In this document: piece by piece, positions 7,104 to 13,149 of the stretch
How the letters are laid out: each line of letters begins with the position of its first letter
Position numbering within the stretch: the stretch's first letter is position 1
Assembly: GCA_016297325.1 (NCBI GenBank)
Contig: JAEDGW010000069.1
Location: 1-14,080 of the forward strand
Length of the DNA: 14,080 nucleotides
Source of the DNA: Coprococcus sp.
Lineage (GTDB): Bacteria; Bacillota; Clostridia; Lachnospirales; Lachnospiraceae
Direction of reading: 5' to 3'
Program-made: the position numbers and the translations under genes
Notes under the pieces: generated by a model
Database searches by the model: none
Seen by the model: the letters and a program-made list of their open reading frames with translations, nothing else
What the model was told of the DNA's origin: nothing

Positions 7104-8220
7104 GGAAAAGAAGAATGTCTCCTTTGCTGCTATAGACCAATATGTGGAGAGTAATATTGTCCTTCCTACCGAAAAAGTTACCAACCGGAACTTCGTGGAA
7201 TGGGGCAAAGGGAACGATTATCCAGGATATATCCTGGATTTGTACAATAATGTGACAACATTAAGGTCTATCATCAACGGCAATATAGACTTTGTGACAG
7301 GAGATGATGTCACTATCCTCCCATTGGGAGAAAGGTTTGCAGATGGCATCATGAACACCAGGGGCGATCTGATCACAGACATTGTGAGGGATCTTGCAAA
7401 GGATTACAACCTATATGGAGGTTTTGCCCTGCAAATTATCAGAGACCACAATGGAGATGTTGCAGAGATATACTACATAGACATGCGTTTCCTCCGTTCA
7501 AACAAGGAGAATGATGTATTCTACTATAATGAGCATTGGGATAAGGGTGGCAAAAAGGATGTTATCATATACCCTAAATTCATTCGCAATCTCAATTGGG
7601 CAGGGCTAACAGATGAGGAGAAGAATCGTCATGCATCCTCTATCCTCTTCGTTAAAAATGTCCACACCCAGGTATATCCTGCACCTATGTTCGCTGCAGC
7701 AATCAAGGCTTGCGAAATAGAAAGAGGTATTGATGACTACCATCTCAATAACATAGAGAATGGATTTACCTCGTCTATGGTGGTCAACTTCAACAATGGT
7801 GATCCAGGAGATGAAATTAGGGAAGAGATAGAGAATGAATTCAATGAGAAATTCTCCGGACATCAGAATGCAGGAAGAATCATGTTTTCCTGGAACAAGG
7901 ATAGGGTATCAGCGACAACTTTTGATGCCGTTAAGGTGGAGAATTTTGCCGATAAGATGACTGCGCTTGCAAAGCATTCAAGGCAACAGATATTTTCAGC
8001 ATTCCGGGCAATTCCTCTCCTCTTTGGATTGACCTCCGATGTCAATACCGGGTTTTCAACCGAGGAATTTGAGCAATCCTTCAAATTGTACAATAGGACA
8101 CAGATAAGACCTATTCAGAGGATTATTGCGGATGCATTTGATAAGATATATGGAGCCAAGGGAGTGTTGAGCATTAAGCCATTCACCCTTGATGGCAATA
8201 TTGAAAAGGATGTGAACTGA
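7090..8220 (+). CDS. Phage portal protein (PBSX/HK97-like)
   Basis: The protein has 376 residues, a usual length for PBSX-type portals. Portals form the dodecameric ring at one capsid vertex through which DNA enters and leaves. Visible family features are an N-terminal FVEWGKGNDYPGYILDLYNN near 34-53, the GGFALQIIRD segment near 114-123 and IYYIDMRFLR near 129-138. The C-terminal HSRQQIFSAFRAIPLLFGL, followed by STEEFEQSFKLYN and TQIRPIQRIIADAFDKI, is typical of portal stem and crown helices. It begins inside the preceding 107-aa gene and ends one base before the connector gene. Its place after, not before, the major capsid gene is unusual. Confidence 0.85.
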   Translation: MSQNKEKKNVSFAAIDQYVESNIVLPTEKVTNRNFVEWGKGNDYPGYILDLYNNVTTLRSIINGNIDFVTGDDVTILPLGERFADGIMNTRGDLITDIVRDLAKDYNLYGGFALQIIRDHNGDVAEIYYIDMRFLRSNKENDVFYYNEHWDKGGKKDVIIYPKFIRNLNWAGLTDEEKNRHASSILFVKNVHTQVYPAPMFAAAIKACEIERGIDDYHLNNIENGFTSSMVVNFNNGDPGDEIREEIENEFNEKFSGHQNAGRIMFSWNKDRVSATTFDAVKVENFADKMTALAKHSRQQIFSAFRAIPLLFGLTSDVNTGFSTEEFEQSFKLYNRTQIRPIQRIIADAFDKIYGAKGVLSIKPFTLDGNIEKDVN

Positions 8221-8221
8221 T

Positions 8222-8746
8222 ATGACTGAAATTCTTCTCACTTCGGAGTCATTCGTAAGGTCGGTCACCAATGTGTCCGACAACCTTGCGGGAAAATATA
8301 TCTTGCCATCTATTAGAGAGGCACAAGAGCAGGGTCTCAAGGGCATTCTTGGAGACTGCCTCCTGTCCAAGGTTAAGCAACTCATTATCAGCAATGCTCT
8401 TGATGGCAAATACAAGGAACTTGTTGACCATTGTCAATATTACCTTGCATATGCAGCCATCGTGGAGGTCACTAACAAGGTCTCATTCAAGATAGGGAAT
8501 TTCGGTGTGGCAAAGTCCCAGGATGAAAACCTGCAGGTGGCATCCTACGATGAAATTGTCAAGATGCAGTATTACTACCAAACCAAGGTTGATGCATACT
8601 GCTTGGAATTGCAGACATGGATCTTGGACAACAAGGAGTCATTTCCGGAACTGAACGAATGCCATTGCCGGAAACTCTCCTCTAACCTGCATTCAGCAGC
8701 ATCATGTGGAATATTCCTTGGAGGAGCCAGGGGGAAAAGGAGGTAG
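8222..8746 (+). CDS. Head-tail connector-like protein
   Basis: The protein has 174 mostly helical residues. SIREAQEQGLKGILGD near 30-45, a central CQYYLAYAAIVEVTNKVSFKIG near 71-92, and a C-terminal HSAASCGIFLGGARGKRR tail match proteins found just after portals in Bacteroidales phages, presumed head-completion/adaptor proteins of the gp6-like helical type. Nine cysteines are scattered rather than arranged as a clear zinc site. The start is one base past the portal stop. Its last codons (GGAAAAGGAGG) double as a Shine-Dalgarno sequence for the next gene. The role is inferred from position and family resemblance. Confidence 0.6.
   Translation: MTEILLTSESFVRSVTNVSDNLAGKYILPSIREAQEQGLKGILGDCLLSKVKQLIISNALDGKYKELVDHCQYYLAYAAIVEVTNKVSFKIGNFGVAKSQDENLQVASYDEIVKMQYYYQTKVDAYCLELQTWILDNKESFPELNECHCRKLSSNLHSAASCGIFLGGARGKRR
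8737..8743 (+). promoter_or_regulatory. Shine-Dalgarno sequence embedded in the connector gene's 3' end
   Basis: AAGGAGG ends five bases before ATG 8749 and overlaps the Lys-Arg-Arg codons that end the upstream gene. This favours 8749 over the in-frame ATG at 8704 as the next start. Canonical SD motifs are otherwise rare in this window. Confidence 0.5.
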
Positions 8747-8748
8747 AT

Positions 8749-9216
8749 ATGACTTTGTTCCAGGTAATCAAGGCATTTGAGGCGATTGCCTCAAATCAGC
8801 CATCTGTTAACATGATAGTGCAGAATGACATCTTCCGTCTGAATGCCTGTCCCAATGCCCGCTATGGAGTATTCGGGTGGACACAGGGCATCCATTCAAT
8901 GGGTGTGGACACAAATACCATATCCTATCAGTTCACCTTCTTCTATGTGGACAGGCTGACAGAGGATAGATCCAATCAGATAGAGGTGCAGTCTGTGGGC
9001 ATTGAGACTCTTGACAACATCATCAGAGAGATGGACTCCAGGGGACTCTTTGTGGATAGCAACTACACCATGCAGACCTTCAACCAAAGGTTCCTGGATG
9101 AATGTGCAGGTGTCTTCTGCAATGTCTCCATCTCTGTTCCTGCTGCATCTCTCTGTTCGGAGTCATTTGCAGATTTCGCGCGGAATGATTACAACGATGA
9201 CTTTATGAACTATTAG
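8749..9216 (+). CDS. Tail-terminator/tail-completion-like protein
   Basis: The protein has 155 residues from ATG 8749 (MTLFQVIKAFEAIASNQPSV). An in-frame ATG at 8704 would add 15 residues overlapping the connector and lacks an SD. FTFFYVDRLTEDRSNQIEVQS near 63-83, GIETLDNIIREM near 85-96 and FNQRFLDECAGVFCNVSISVP near 111-131 match a widespread Bacteroidales phage protein between connector and tail genes. The alpha/beta layout (helix, strands, helix, strand) and size resemble tail terminators such as gpU, which cap the tube and join it to the head. The function is inferred from position and shape. Confidence 0.58.
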   Translation: MTLFQVIKAFEAIASNQPSVNMIVQNDIFRLNACPNARYGVFGWTQGIHSMGVDTNTISYQFTFFYVDRLTEDRSNQIEVQSVGIETLDNIIREMDSRGLFVDSNYTMQTFNQRFLDECAGVFCNVSISVPAASLCSESFADFARNDYNDDFMNY

Positions 9217-9219
9217 GCT

Positions 9220-9465
9220 ATGGTAAGAGCGAAAAAAACAATCCCATTTTGGATATGCCTTATAGTCAGCATTGGTCTGATGGTGGCAGGATTCTGCGTT
9301 CCTCCAACAGGCATTATAGATGGTTCGGTGTTGACTGCAGTCGGTGTCCTCTTCGGTTTTGCGACCTTGGCGCAGATACCTATAATCATAGAGGTCGCCG
9401 GATATGTCAAGATGACCAAGGGGGATATGACAATTGAAGCCAAAGGAATCAATCAAAATCAATAG
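9220..9465 (+). CDS. Two-helix membrane protein, holin candidate
   Basis: The protein has 81 residues with a basic N-terminus (MVRAKK) and two hydrophobic helices, about 8-28 and 35-60, joined by a short PPTGIIDGS turn. A polar C-terminal tail follows. The IIDGSVLTAVGVLFGFA pattern recurs in small proteins of Bacteroidales phages encoded next to amidases. Two helices, small size and a position two genes before the endolysin fit a holin that permeabilises the inner membrane at lysis. It starts three bases after the upstream stop and ends two bases before another small membrane protein. Which of the pair is holin and which is antiholin or accessory is not decidable here. Confidence 0.55.
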   Translation: MVRAKKTIPFWICLIVSIGLMVAGFCVPPTGIIDGSVLTAVGVLFGFATLAQIPIIIEVAGYVKMTKGDMTIEAKGINQNQ

Positions 9466-9467
9466 TT

Positions 9468-9668
9468 ATGAAGAATCTCAAAAAAATCTATGACTTTTTG
9501 GTCATTATCGTTTTCGTTCTCGCTGCAATAGGTGGGACTGCATATCTGTTCTATTTCAAGCAGTATTTGTTTGGAGTGACAAATATAGCACTTGTTGCAA
9601 TGGCGGTTCCATATCTCATCAGCAGGATCAAGGACATACAGGGGCAGGGCGATGAAGGTGCTAATTGA
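9468..9668 (+). CDS. Second two-helix membrane protein, holin or antiholin candidate
   Basis: The protein has 66 residues with a Lys-rich N-terminus (MKNLKKIYD) and two predicted membrane helices, about 8-29 and 33-54, then a short charged tail (RIKDIQGQGDEGAN). It overlaps the amidase gene by 17 bases, so it is probably co-translated with it. A small two-helix protein abutting an endolysin is the classic holin position; with the preceding 81-aa protein it may form a holin/antiholin or pinholin pair. No catalytic motif is present. Confidence 0.55.
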   Translation: MKNLKKIYDFLVIIVFVLAAIGGTAYLFYFKQYLFGVTNIALVAMAVPYLISRIKDIQGQGDEGAN

Positions 9669-10242
9669 CCCAGGTCACGGCATTGACACACCGGGCAAAA
9701 GGTCTCCGGATGGTCTGTTCCTGGAATACCTATGGAACAGACAGGTTGCAGATTTGCTCCTGGAGAAACTTGTCTCTATGGGCATTGATGCTTCCCTTGT
9801 TGTCACGGAGACCAATGATGTCACCTTGAGGAACAGGGTGAACAGAGTGAACACTATCTGCAACAAGGTTGGAGCATCCAATGTCCTCCTGGTATCCATC
9901 CATGCCAATGCAGCAGGGAATGGGTCATCTTGGATGAATGCCAAGGGTTGGTCTTGCTACACCTCCAAGGGAAAGACAAAGAGCGACCAGGTTGCAGAAT
10001 GTCTCTATGATGCTTTTGAGGAGGAGTTCCCGGAGCGGAAAATCAGAAAGGACTTGTCAGATGGTGACAAAGATTGGGAGGAGAATTTCTATGTCCTTGA
10101 GAAGTCCCGGTGTCCTGCAGTCCTCCTGGAAAATTTCTTCTATGATAACAAGGAAGAATGTGCCTGGATGCTCCAGGATGAGACCAAGAGGAGAATTGCC
10201 TCTGCTGCTGCGAAAGGTATCGCCAAGTATGTAGTACAATGA
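9652..10242 (+). CDS. N-acetylmuramoyl-L-alanine amidase endolysin (Amidase_3)
   Basis: The protein has 196 residues from ATG 9652 (MKVLIDPGHG). It cuts the amide bond between muramic acid and the stem peptide of peptidoglycan. The Zn-dependent Amidase_3 signature is complete: H9 in DPGHG, E25 in FLEYLWN, H84 in SIHANA, and catalytic E160 in LLENFF. There is no signal peptide and no separate wall-binding domain, as expected for an endolysin released by a holin in a Gram-negative host. An upstream in-frame ATG (9592) would add 20 residues read in another frame of the holin-like gene; 9652 is preferred because the conserved domain begins there. Its stop overlaps the next start as ATGA. Confidence 0.9.
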   Translation: MKVLIDPGHGIDTPGKRSPDGLFLEYLWNRQVADLLLEKLVSMGIDASLVVTETNDVTLRNRVNRVNTICNKVGASNVLLVSIHANAAGNGSSWMNAKGWSCYTSKGKTKSDQVAECLYDAFEEEFPERKIRKDLSDGDKDWEENFYVLEKSRCPAVLLENFFYDNKEECAWMLQDETKRRIASAAAKGIAKYVVQ

Positions 10243-10739
10243 AATGGTGGCATTACATATTATTGTTGTTGAGCATTGTGGCTGCGCTCCTAATTGGTGT
10301 GCTGATAGGGAGAGAATACCCTCTAAAAAAGCCAATAGAGCCAATGGACAAGAAAGTGGACACCTTGTTCTTTCACGACACCATAACCCTTTCAGAGCCT
10401 GTTTATGTGGAAAAAGTCAAGTTGGATTCTGTCCTTGTTCCGGTCACTGACACTTTGCGAATACAAGACACAATGTATGTGTACATGGAAAGGGAACAGA
10501 TCCAATGGCAGGACTCCCTATGTAAGGTCTATGCCTCCGGAGTGATGCCACAAGTGGACTCTGTTCAACACTATGTATGTGACAAGATTGTCACAATTGA
10601 AACCAAGGTTCCTGTAAAGATTAAGACACATTGGGGACTGGGAGTAAATGCAGGATATGGTGTTGGACTTTGCGGTAAGCAGGTCTTTCTCACTCCTTAT
10701 GTGGGTATCGGCATTTCGTATAATATATTATCGTGGTAA
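10239..10739 (+). CDS. Spanin-like protein with N-terminal membrane anchor
   Basis: The protein has 166 residues. A single N-terminal helix (about 5-24, YILLLLSIVAALLIGVLIG) is followed by a roughly 100-residue periplasmic stretch with repeated Asp/Thr/Val strands (HDTITLSEPVYVEK, VPVTDTLRIQDTMYV). The C-terminal segment (131-166) has Gly/aromatic alternating strands (HWGLGVNAGYGVGL, then TPYVGIGISYNILSW) like an outer-membrane beta-hairpin with a terminal aromatic residue. It resembles the DUF6808-type proteins common beside Bacteroidales phage amidases. The ATGA overlap with the endolysin and this topology fit a protein that bridges inner and outer membranes, the spanin role. This is inference; no lipobox is present, so it is not a standard o-spanin. 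Confidence 0.5.
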   Translation: MKWWHYILLLLSIVAALLIGVLIGREYPLKKPIEPMDKKVDTLFFHDTITLSEPVYVEKVKLDSVLVPVTDTLRIQDTMYVYMEREQIQWQDSLCKVYASGVMPQVDSVQHYVCDKIVTIETKVPVKIKTHWGLGVNAGYGVGLCGKQVFLTPYVGIGISYNILSW

Positions 10740-10741
10740 TT

Positions 10742-11719
10742 ATGAGTAAAGAATCAATTACAGCATCTATTAACACATATATCAAGGAGAATGGTGACCG
10801 GGCTATTACCGGGCAGATCCTTAATTCCGTCATGAATGAGATGGTGGAAGGTCTTGCATCTGAAGAGGAATTGGCGGAAAAGCAGGATGCTCTCACATTG
10901 ACCATCAAGGACAACGGCAATATCGTCATTGCGAACATCCAAGGGCAGAGCAAGGAGTTTATGCCTGCAACCCCAAGCGGAGACCCGATGCACTATGCCT
11001 ACATCGCAGCAGGGGCAGAGTGGAACGGCACAGGGGCGGATATTGTCAAGACCGCTCCTTGGGCGGATATGGTAGATGATGATGCAGACAAGGTGGTAAC
11101 ACACAAGGCGGGCTATTGGTATCTAAATGGCTTGGGAGACATCACCAATGAGCAGATGAGGATAATATTTCTTGAGACGAATAATTTTTTAGCAACGATA
11201 CAAGCATCAGGGCAAGGTTATTATTCGCAAGGAAAATTCCGTGTTAATCTACCACTACCTATCTATAAAATTACTATGGTGAGAATGAGGGTATCATACA
11301 TTGATGGCTTTCGTTCTGCATTGAATGCAGAGGCTATTGTTATACCCGAATATGATAACGGGAACCAGCCGAATTATTGCTTTCGTCCAATAAATATTCA
11401 AACAATGTTTGCGTACGATGCAATACTTAAACATATAAGTGGACTTATTAATTTAAATTCTTGCGAAAATGTAATAACTCCATTTTATTTATGCAAAGAA
11501 TTGAGGTCAGTAAAACTATATAGTATAAAATTTAACCTGGATATTAGGCATTCTTCTAAACTGACCAACAAGTCCATCCTCTATATGATACAAAACGAAG
11601 CAGCCACCTCTGCCATCACCATCACCCTGCACGCAGATGCTTATGCGAGGGCAATGGCTAATGCTGACATCGTGGCTGCACTCCAGACACACCCTAAAGT
11701 ATCACTCGCTTCAGCATAA
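10742..11719 (+). CDS. Mosaic tail-fibre-like/host-recognition protein
   Basis: The protein has 325 residues from ATG 10742; a GTG at 10733 is less likely. Residues 1-60 (SINTYIKENGDRAITGQILN and EEELAEKQDALT) match the N-terminal attachment module of Bacteroidales phage fibres. A Gly/Trp-rich linker follows (EWNGTGADIVKTAPW near 93-107). Residues about 140-275 lie in an abruptly AT-rich stretch. The end (KLTNKSILYMIQNEAATSAI near 276-295, then THPKVSLASA) looks like a conserved C-terminal cap seen after LRR-like surface domains in Bacteroidetes. The layout suggests a fixed anchor and cap around an exchangeable binding domain. The receptor is unknown. The gene follows the lysis cassette, two bases after the spanin stop. 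Confidence 0.55.
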   Translation: MSKESITASINTYIKENGDRAITGQILNSVMNEMVEGLASEEELAEKQDALTLTIKDNGNIVIANIQGQSKEFMPATPSGDPMHYAYIAAGAEWNGTGADIVKTAPWADMVDDDADKVVTHKAGYWYLNGLGDITNEQMRIIFLETNNFLATIQASGQGYYSQGKFRVNLPLPIYKITMVRMRVSYIDGFRSALNAEAIVIPEYDNGNQPNYCFRPINIQTMFAYDAILKHISGLINLNSCENVITPFYLCKELRSVKLYSIKFNLDIRHSSKLTNKSILYMIQNEAATSAITITLHADAYARAMANADIVAALQTHPKVSLASA

Positions 11720-11731
11720 TAGCATATCACT

Positions 11732-11893
11732 ATGAATACATTAATAGCAAAAGAGGGAATGTGGCTCTTCAACGGAGAGTCCTTCGCAAGACAGGTATCG
11801 GGGTACGGAGACCTCTCCAAGTGGGAGGAAGTGACCGATGAGTACAAGACGCAATGGGAATTGGAGCATCCTGCCGAGATGCCAGGGGAGTGA
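11732..11893 (+). CDS. 53-aa protein downstream of the fibre gene
   Basis: A short frame encodes 53 residues (MNTLIAKEGMWLFNGESFAR at the start, WEEVTDEYKTQWELEHP near 31-47). It starts 12 bases after the fibre stop, on the same strand, with an A-rich leader. Small proteins with a WL..GE...R...L...D....E.T.EEY..W layout often follow Bacteroidales phage fibre genes, and I treat it as real for that reason. A fibre-chaperone or fibre-accessory role is possible but unsupported. It is the last gene before the strong terminator at 11971. Confidence 0.6.
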   Translation: MNTLIAKEGMWLFNGESFARQVSGYGDLSKWEEVTDEYKTQWELEHPAEMPGE

Positions 11894-11937
11894 TGGGTTG
11901 CAAATGACCGGCATACTAACTATATTCGCAAAACCAT

Positions 11938-11959
11938 AACTGCATAGGGGTATTCAGTT
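11938..11959 (+). other. Small hairpin in the fibre operon 3' UTR
   Basis: AACTG/CAGTT and ATA/TAT pair around a GGGG loop, with one C/T mismatch. It has no T-tract and lies 11 bases before the terminator stem. It may be a 3' UTR stabiliser or chance. Confidence 0.3.
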
Positions 11960-11970
11960 GTGGAACTAAA

Positions 11971-12009
11971 GGGAGCGGACACTTATCTGCTCCCTTTTTG
12001 TCTTTTTTT
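11971..12009 (+). terminator. Strong intrinsic terminator ending the late operon
   Basis: GGGAGCGGA (11971-11979) pairs, with one G-U, with TCTGCTCCC (11986-11994) around CACTTA. TTTTTGTCTTTTTTT follows. It separates the lysis/fibre genes from the operon promoted at 12020-12049. The 235 bases between genes at 11894-12128 hold only this terminator, a small hairpin, the promoter and a structured leader. Confidence 0.92.
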
Positions 12010-12019
12010 GAAAAAATTA

Positions 12020-12049
12020 TTTGTTTAATTAAAATTTTATGTATCTTTG
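12020..12049 (+). promoter_or_regulatory. Bacteroidetes-type host promoter
   Basis: TTTG at 12020-12023 (-33 element) and TATCTTTG at 12042-12049 (-7 element, consensus TAnnTTTG) are separated by 18 bases of AT-rich sequence. This matches promoters read by the Bacteroidetes primary sigma factor. Transcription should begin near 12054-12057, leaving a leader of about 75 bases before ATG 12129. Confidence 0.8.
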
Positions 12050-12053
12050 CAAT

Positions 12054-12100
12054 GTGAGACAGGGACAAACACTTGCACATACCACTTCCCTGGGACTCAC
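12054..12100 (+). promoter_or_regulatory. 5' leader stem-loop at the predicted transcript start
   Basis: GTGAG (12054-12058) pairs with CTCAC (12096-12100) and CAGGGA (12060-12065) with TCCCTG (12087-12092), around a 21-base loop. The hairpin would form at the extreme 5' end of the mRNA. It may protect the 5' end or bind a regulator. Its CAGGGA arm resembles the CAGGG arms of the two intergenic hairpins downstream. Confidence 0.5.
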
Positions 12101-12128
12101 AAATGTTAAACTCAAATCTTTATAGATA

Positions 12129-12686
12129 ATGAAAAAGACAAGACTCAACAAGCAGGAACTCATGACCCTTGTGAAGATCCAGGAAAGAATTGATGCTTTC
12201 AGAAGAAAGGTTGATGAGGACATGGAGATCTCACTCATGCATGAGGAAAACGGAACAATAGGCAGCAACCTTGATTGTGCATCCTGCTCAATAGAGATGA
12301 TCCTCCAGGAGTATGACCTTGCAGAGATGTTCTCACTAAAGACCACAGAGGTTGTTGAAGAGATTGCAGAAGAGGCAGAGGAGACAATGAGAGTCATTGA
12401 CCTGGCAGAGATTCAGACAAAGGACTATGACAAGAATTGTGACAGATGGGGTGATGATGGTTGCATCATCTGTGGCAGACCTCTCAATGAGAAAGACATG
12501 AAAGAGGGAAAGTTCCTCCACCTTATGACCACAGGAGATCTGACAGACTCACAGGTTGTGGAAGACGGATGCAGCATTGACCAGGGTTGGTTTCAAGTTG
12601 GCTGCACATGCTACAAGAATTTCCTCAAGGCAGCATCTGTCAAGCCTGTCAAGGTGTGGAAACAGGAGGTAGGATACACAGAGTAA
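12129..12686 (+). CDS. Cys-rich putative zinc-binding phage protein, function unknown
   Basis: The protein has 185 residues. A Lys/Arg-rich N-terminal helix (1-30) is followed by an acidic helical centre (about 60-100, VVEEIAEEAEETMRVIDLAE). The C-terminal domain has CIICGRPL (C112, C115), GKFLHLMTTGDLTD (H131) and GWFQVGCTCYKNFL (C159, C161). The pattern CxxCGRxL, then a HL.T.G segment, then GWFxVGxxC recalls small zinc-ribbon proteins of Bacteroidetes phages that look like treble-clef domains. Another CxxC is at C50/C53. It is the first gene after the host-type promoter, so it is probably expressed early or constitutively. I do not know its function. Confidence 0.75.
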   Translation: MKKTRLNKQELMTLVKIQERIDAFRRKVDEDMEISLMHEENGTIGSNLDCASCSIEMILQEYDLAEMFSLKTTEVVEEIAEEAEETMRVIDLAEIQTKDYDKNCDRWGDDGCIICGRPLNEKDMKEGKFLHLMTTGDLTDSQVVEDGCSIDQGWFQVGCTCYKNFLKAASVKPVKVWKQEVGYTE

Positions 12687-12693
12687 TAACCCA

Positions 12694-12712
12694 GGGGAGG
12701 TGATCCCTCCCC
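12694..12712 (+). promoter_or_regulatory. Intergenic G-rich hairpin 1 of the accessory operon
   Basis: GGGGAGG (12694-12700) pairs perfectly with CCTCCCC (12706-12712) around TGATC. It lies seven bases after the upstream stop and 17 bases before ATG 12730, with no T-tract, so it is not a terminator. A matching hairpin with compensated stem changes occurs at 13117-13134. It may govern mRNA processing or translation. Confidence 0.6.
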
Positions 12713-12729
12713 ATTAAATCTCTATGACA

Positions 12730-13110
12730 ATGAAGACAACAGATAAACTGATCAAGGCTTTTGAGAAGTTCAATGAAGACCTCAAGGAGTTTGGAGAGCA
12801 GACAGGAGAAATCTTTGTGACCCTCTATGAGGATGCCAATACCACCAGGGAGGTTGCAAACTTCAAACTCTACAAGAATGGAAAACTCACCTGGGTTGAG
12901 ATGGAGGACACCTGGAAAGATGGACAGAGAGTCCATGAGTCAAGGCATGAGGAATATCTCCACACAGATGATGATGACATCAAGGACACCCTCAATTTTT
13001 GGAGGGCAAATCTCCGTAGGGCAAAGAAATATTGGTCAATGAATACAGAGGCCCTTGACAAGATCCAGGATGGAGAGATTGAGGACACCACTGATTCAGA
13101 GGAAGAGTAA
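12730..13110 (+). CDS. Acidic phage protein, function unknown
   Basis: The protein has 126 residues from ATG 12730 (MKTTDKLIKAFEKFNEDLKE). An ATG two codons earlier (12724) is also in frame. I prefer 12730 because it aligns with the next gene's start in the repeated intergenic cassette (ACAATGAAG in both). The protein begins with a charged helix. A strand-rich centre (IFVTLYEDAN, FKLYKNGKLTWVEMED) follows, then an acidic, mostly helical C-terminus ending in a Glu/Asp run. It has no membrane segment or recognisable motif. A pI well below 5 is suggested by composition. I do not recognise the family. Confidence 0.7.
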   Translation: MKTTDKLIKAFEKFNEDLKEFGEQTGEIFVTLYEDANTTREVANFKLYKNGKLTWVEMEDTWKDGQRVHESRHEEYLHTDDDDIKDTLNFWRANLRRAKKYWSMNTEALDKIQDGEIEDTTDSEEE

Positions 13111-13116
13111 TAACCA

Positions 13117-13134
13117 GGGAGGGGAAACCCTCCC
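13117..13134 (+). promoter_or_regulatory. Intergenic G-rich hairpin 2 with GAAA tetraloop
   Basis: GGGAGGG (13117-13123) pairs perfectly with CCCTCCC (13128-13134) around GAAA, a GNRA tetraloop. It lies six bases after the stop at 13110 and 15 bases before ATG 13150. No T-tract follows. The sequence around it aligns with the cassette at 12680-12735. Confidence 0.65.
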
Positions 13135-13149
13135 ATAAACTCAAGAACA

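Noticed and set aside
12696..12706. GGAGGTGATCC, an 11-base match to the generic complement of the 16S rRNA 3' end
   Set aside because: It lies 23 or more bases from the next ATG, is buried in a hairpin arm, and Bacteroidetes 16S rRNA, as I recall, ends with GGAACACCTCC, giving a mismatch. It is better explained as part of the G-rich hairpin.
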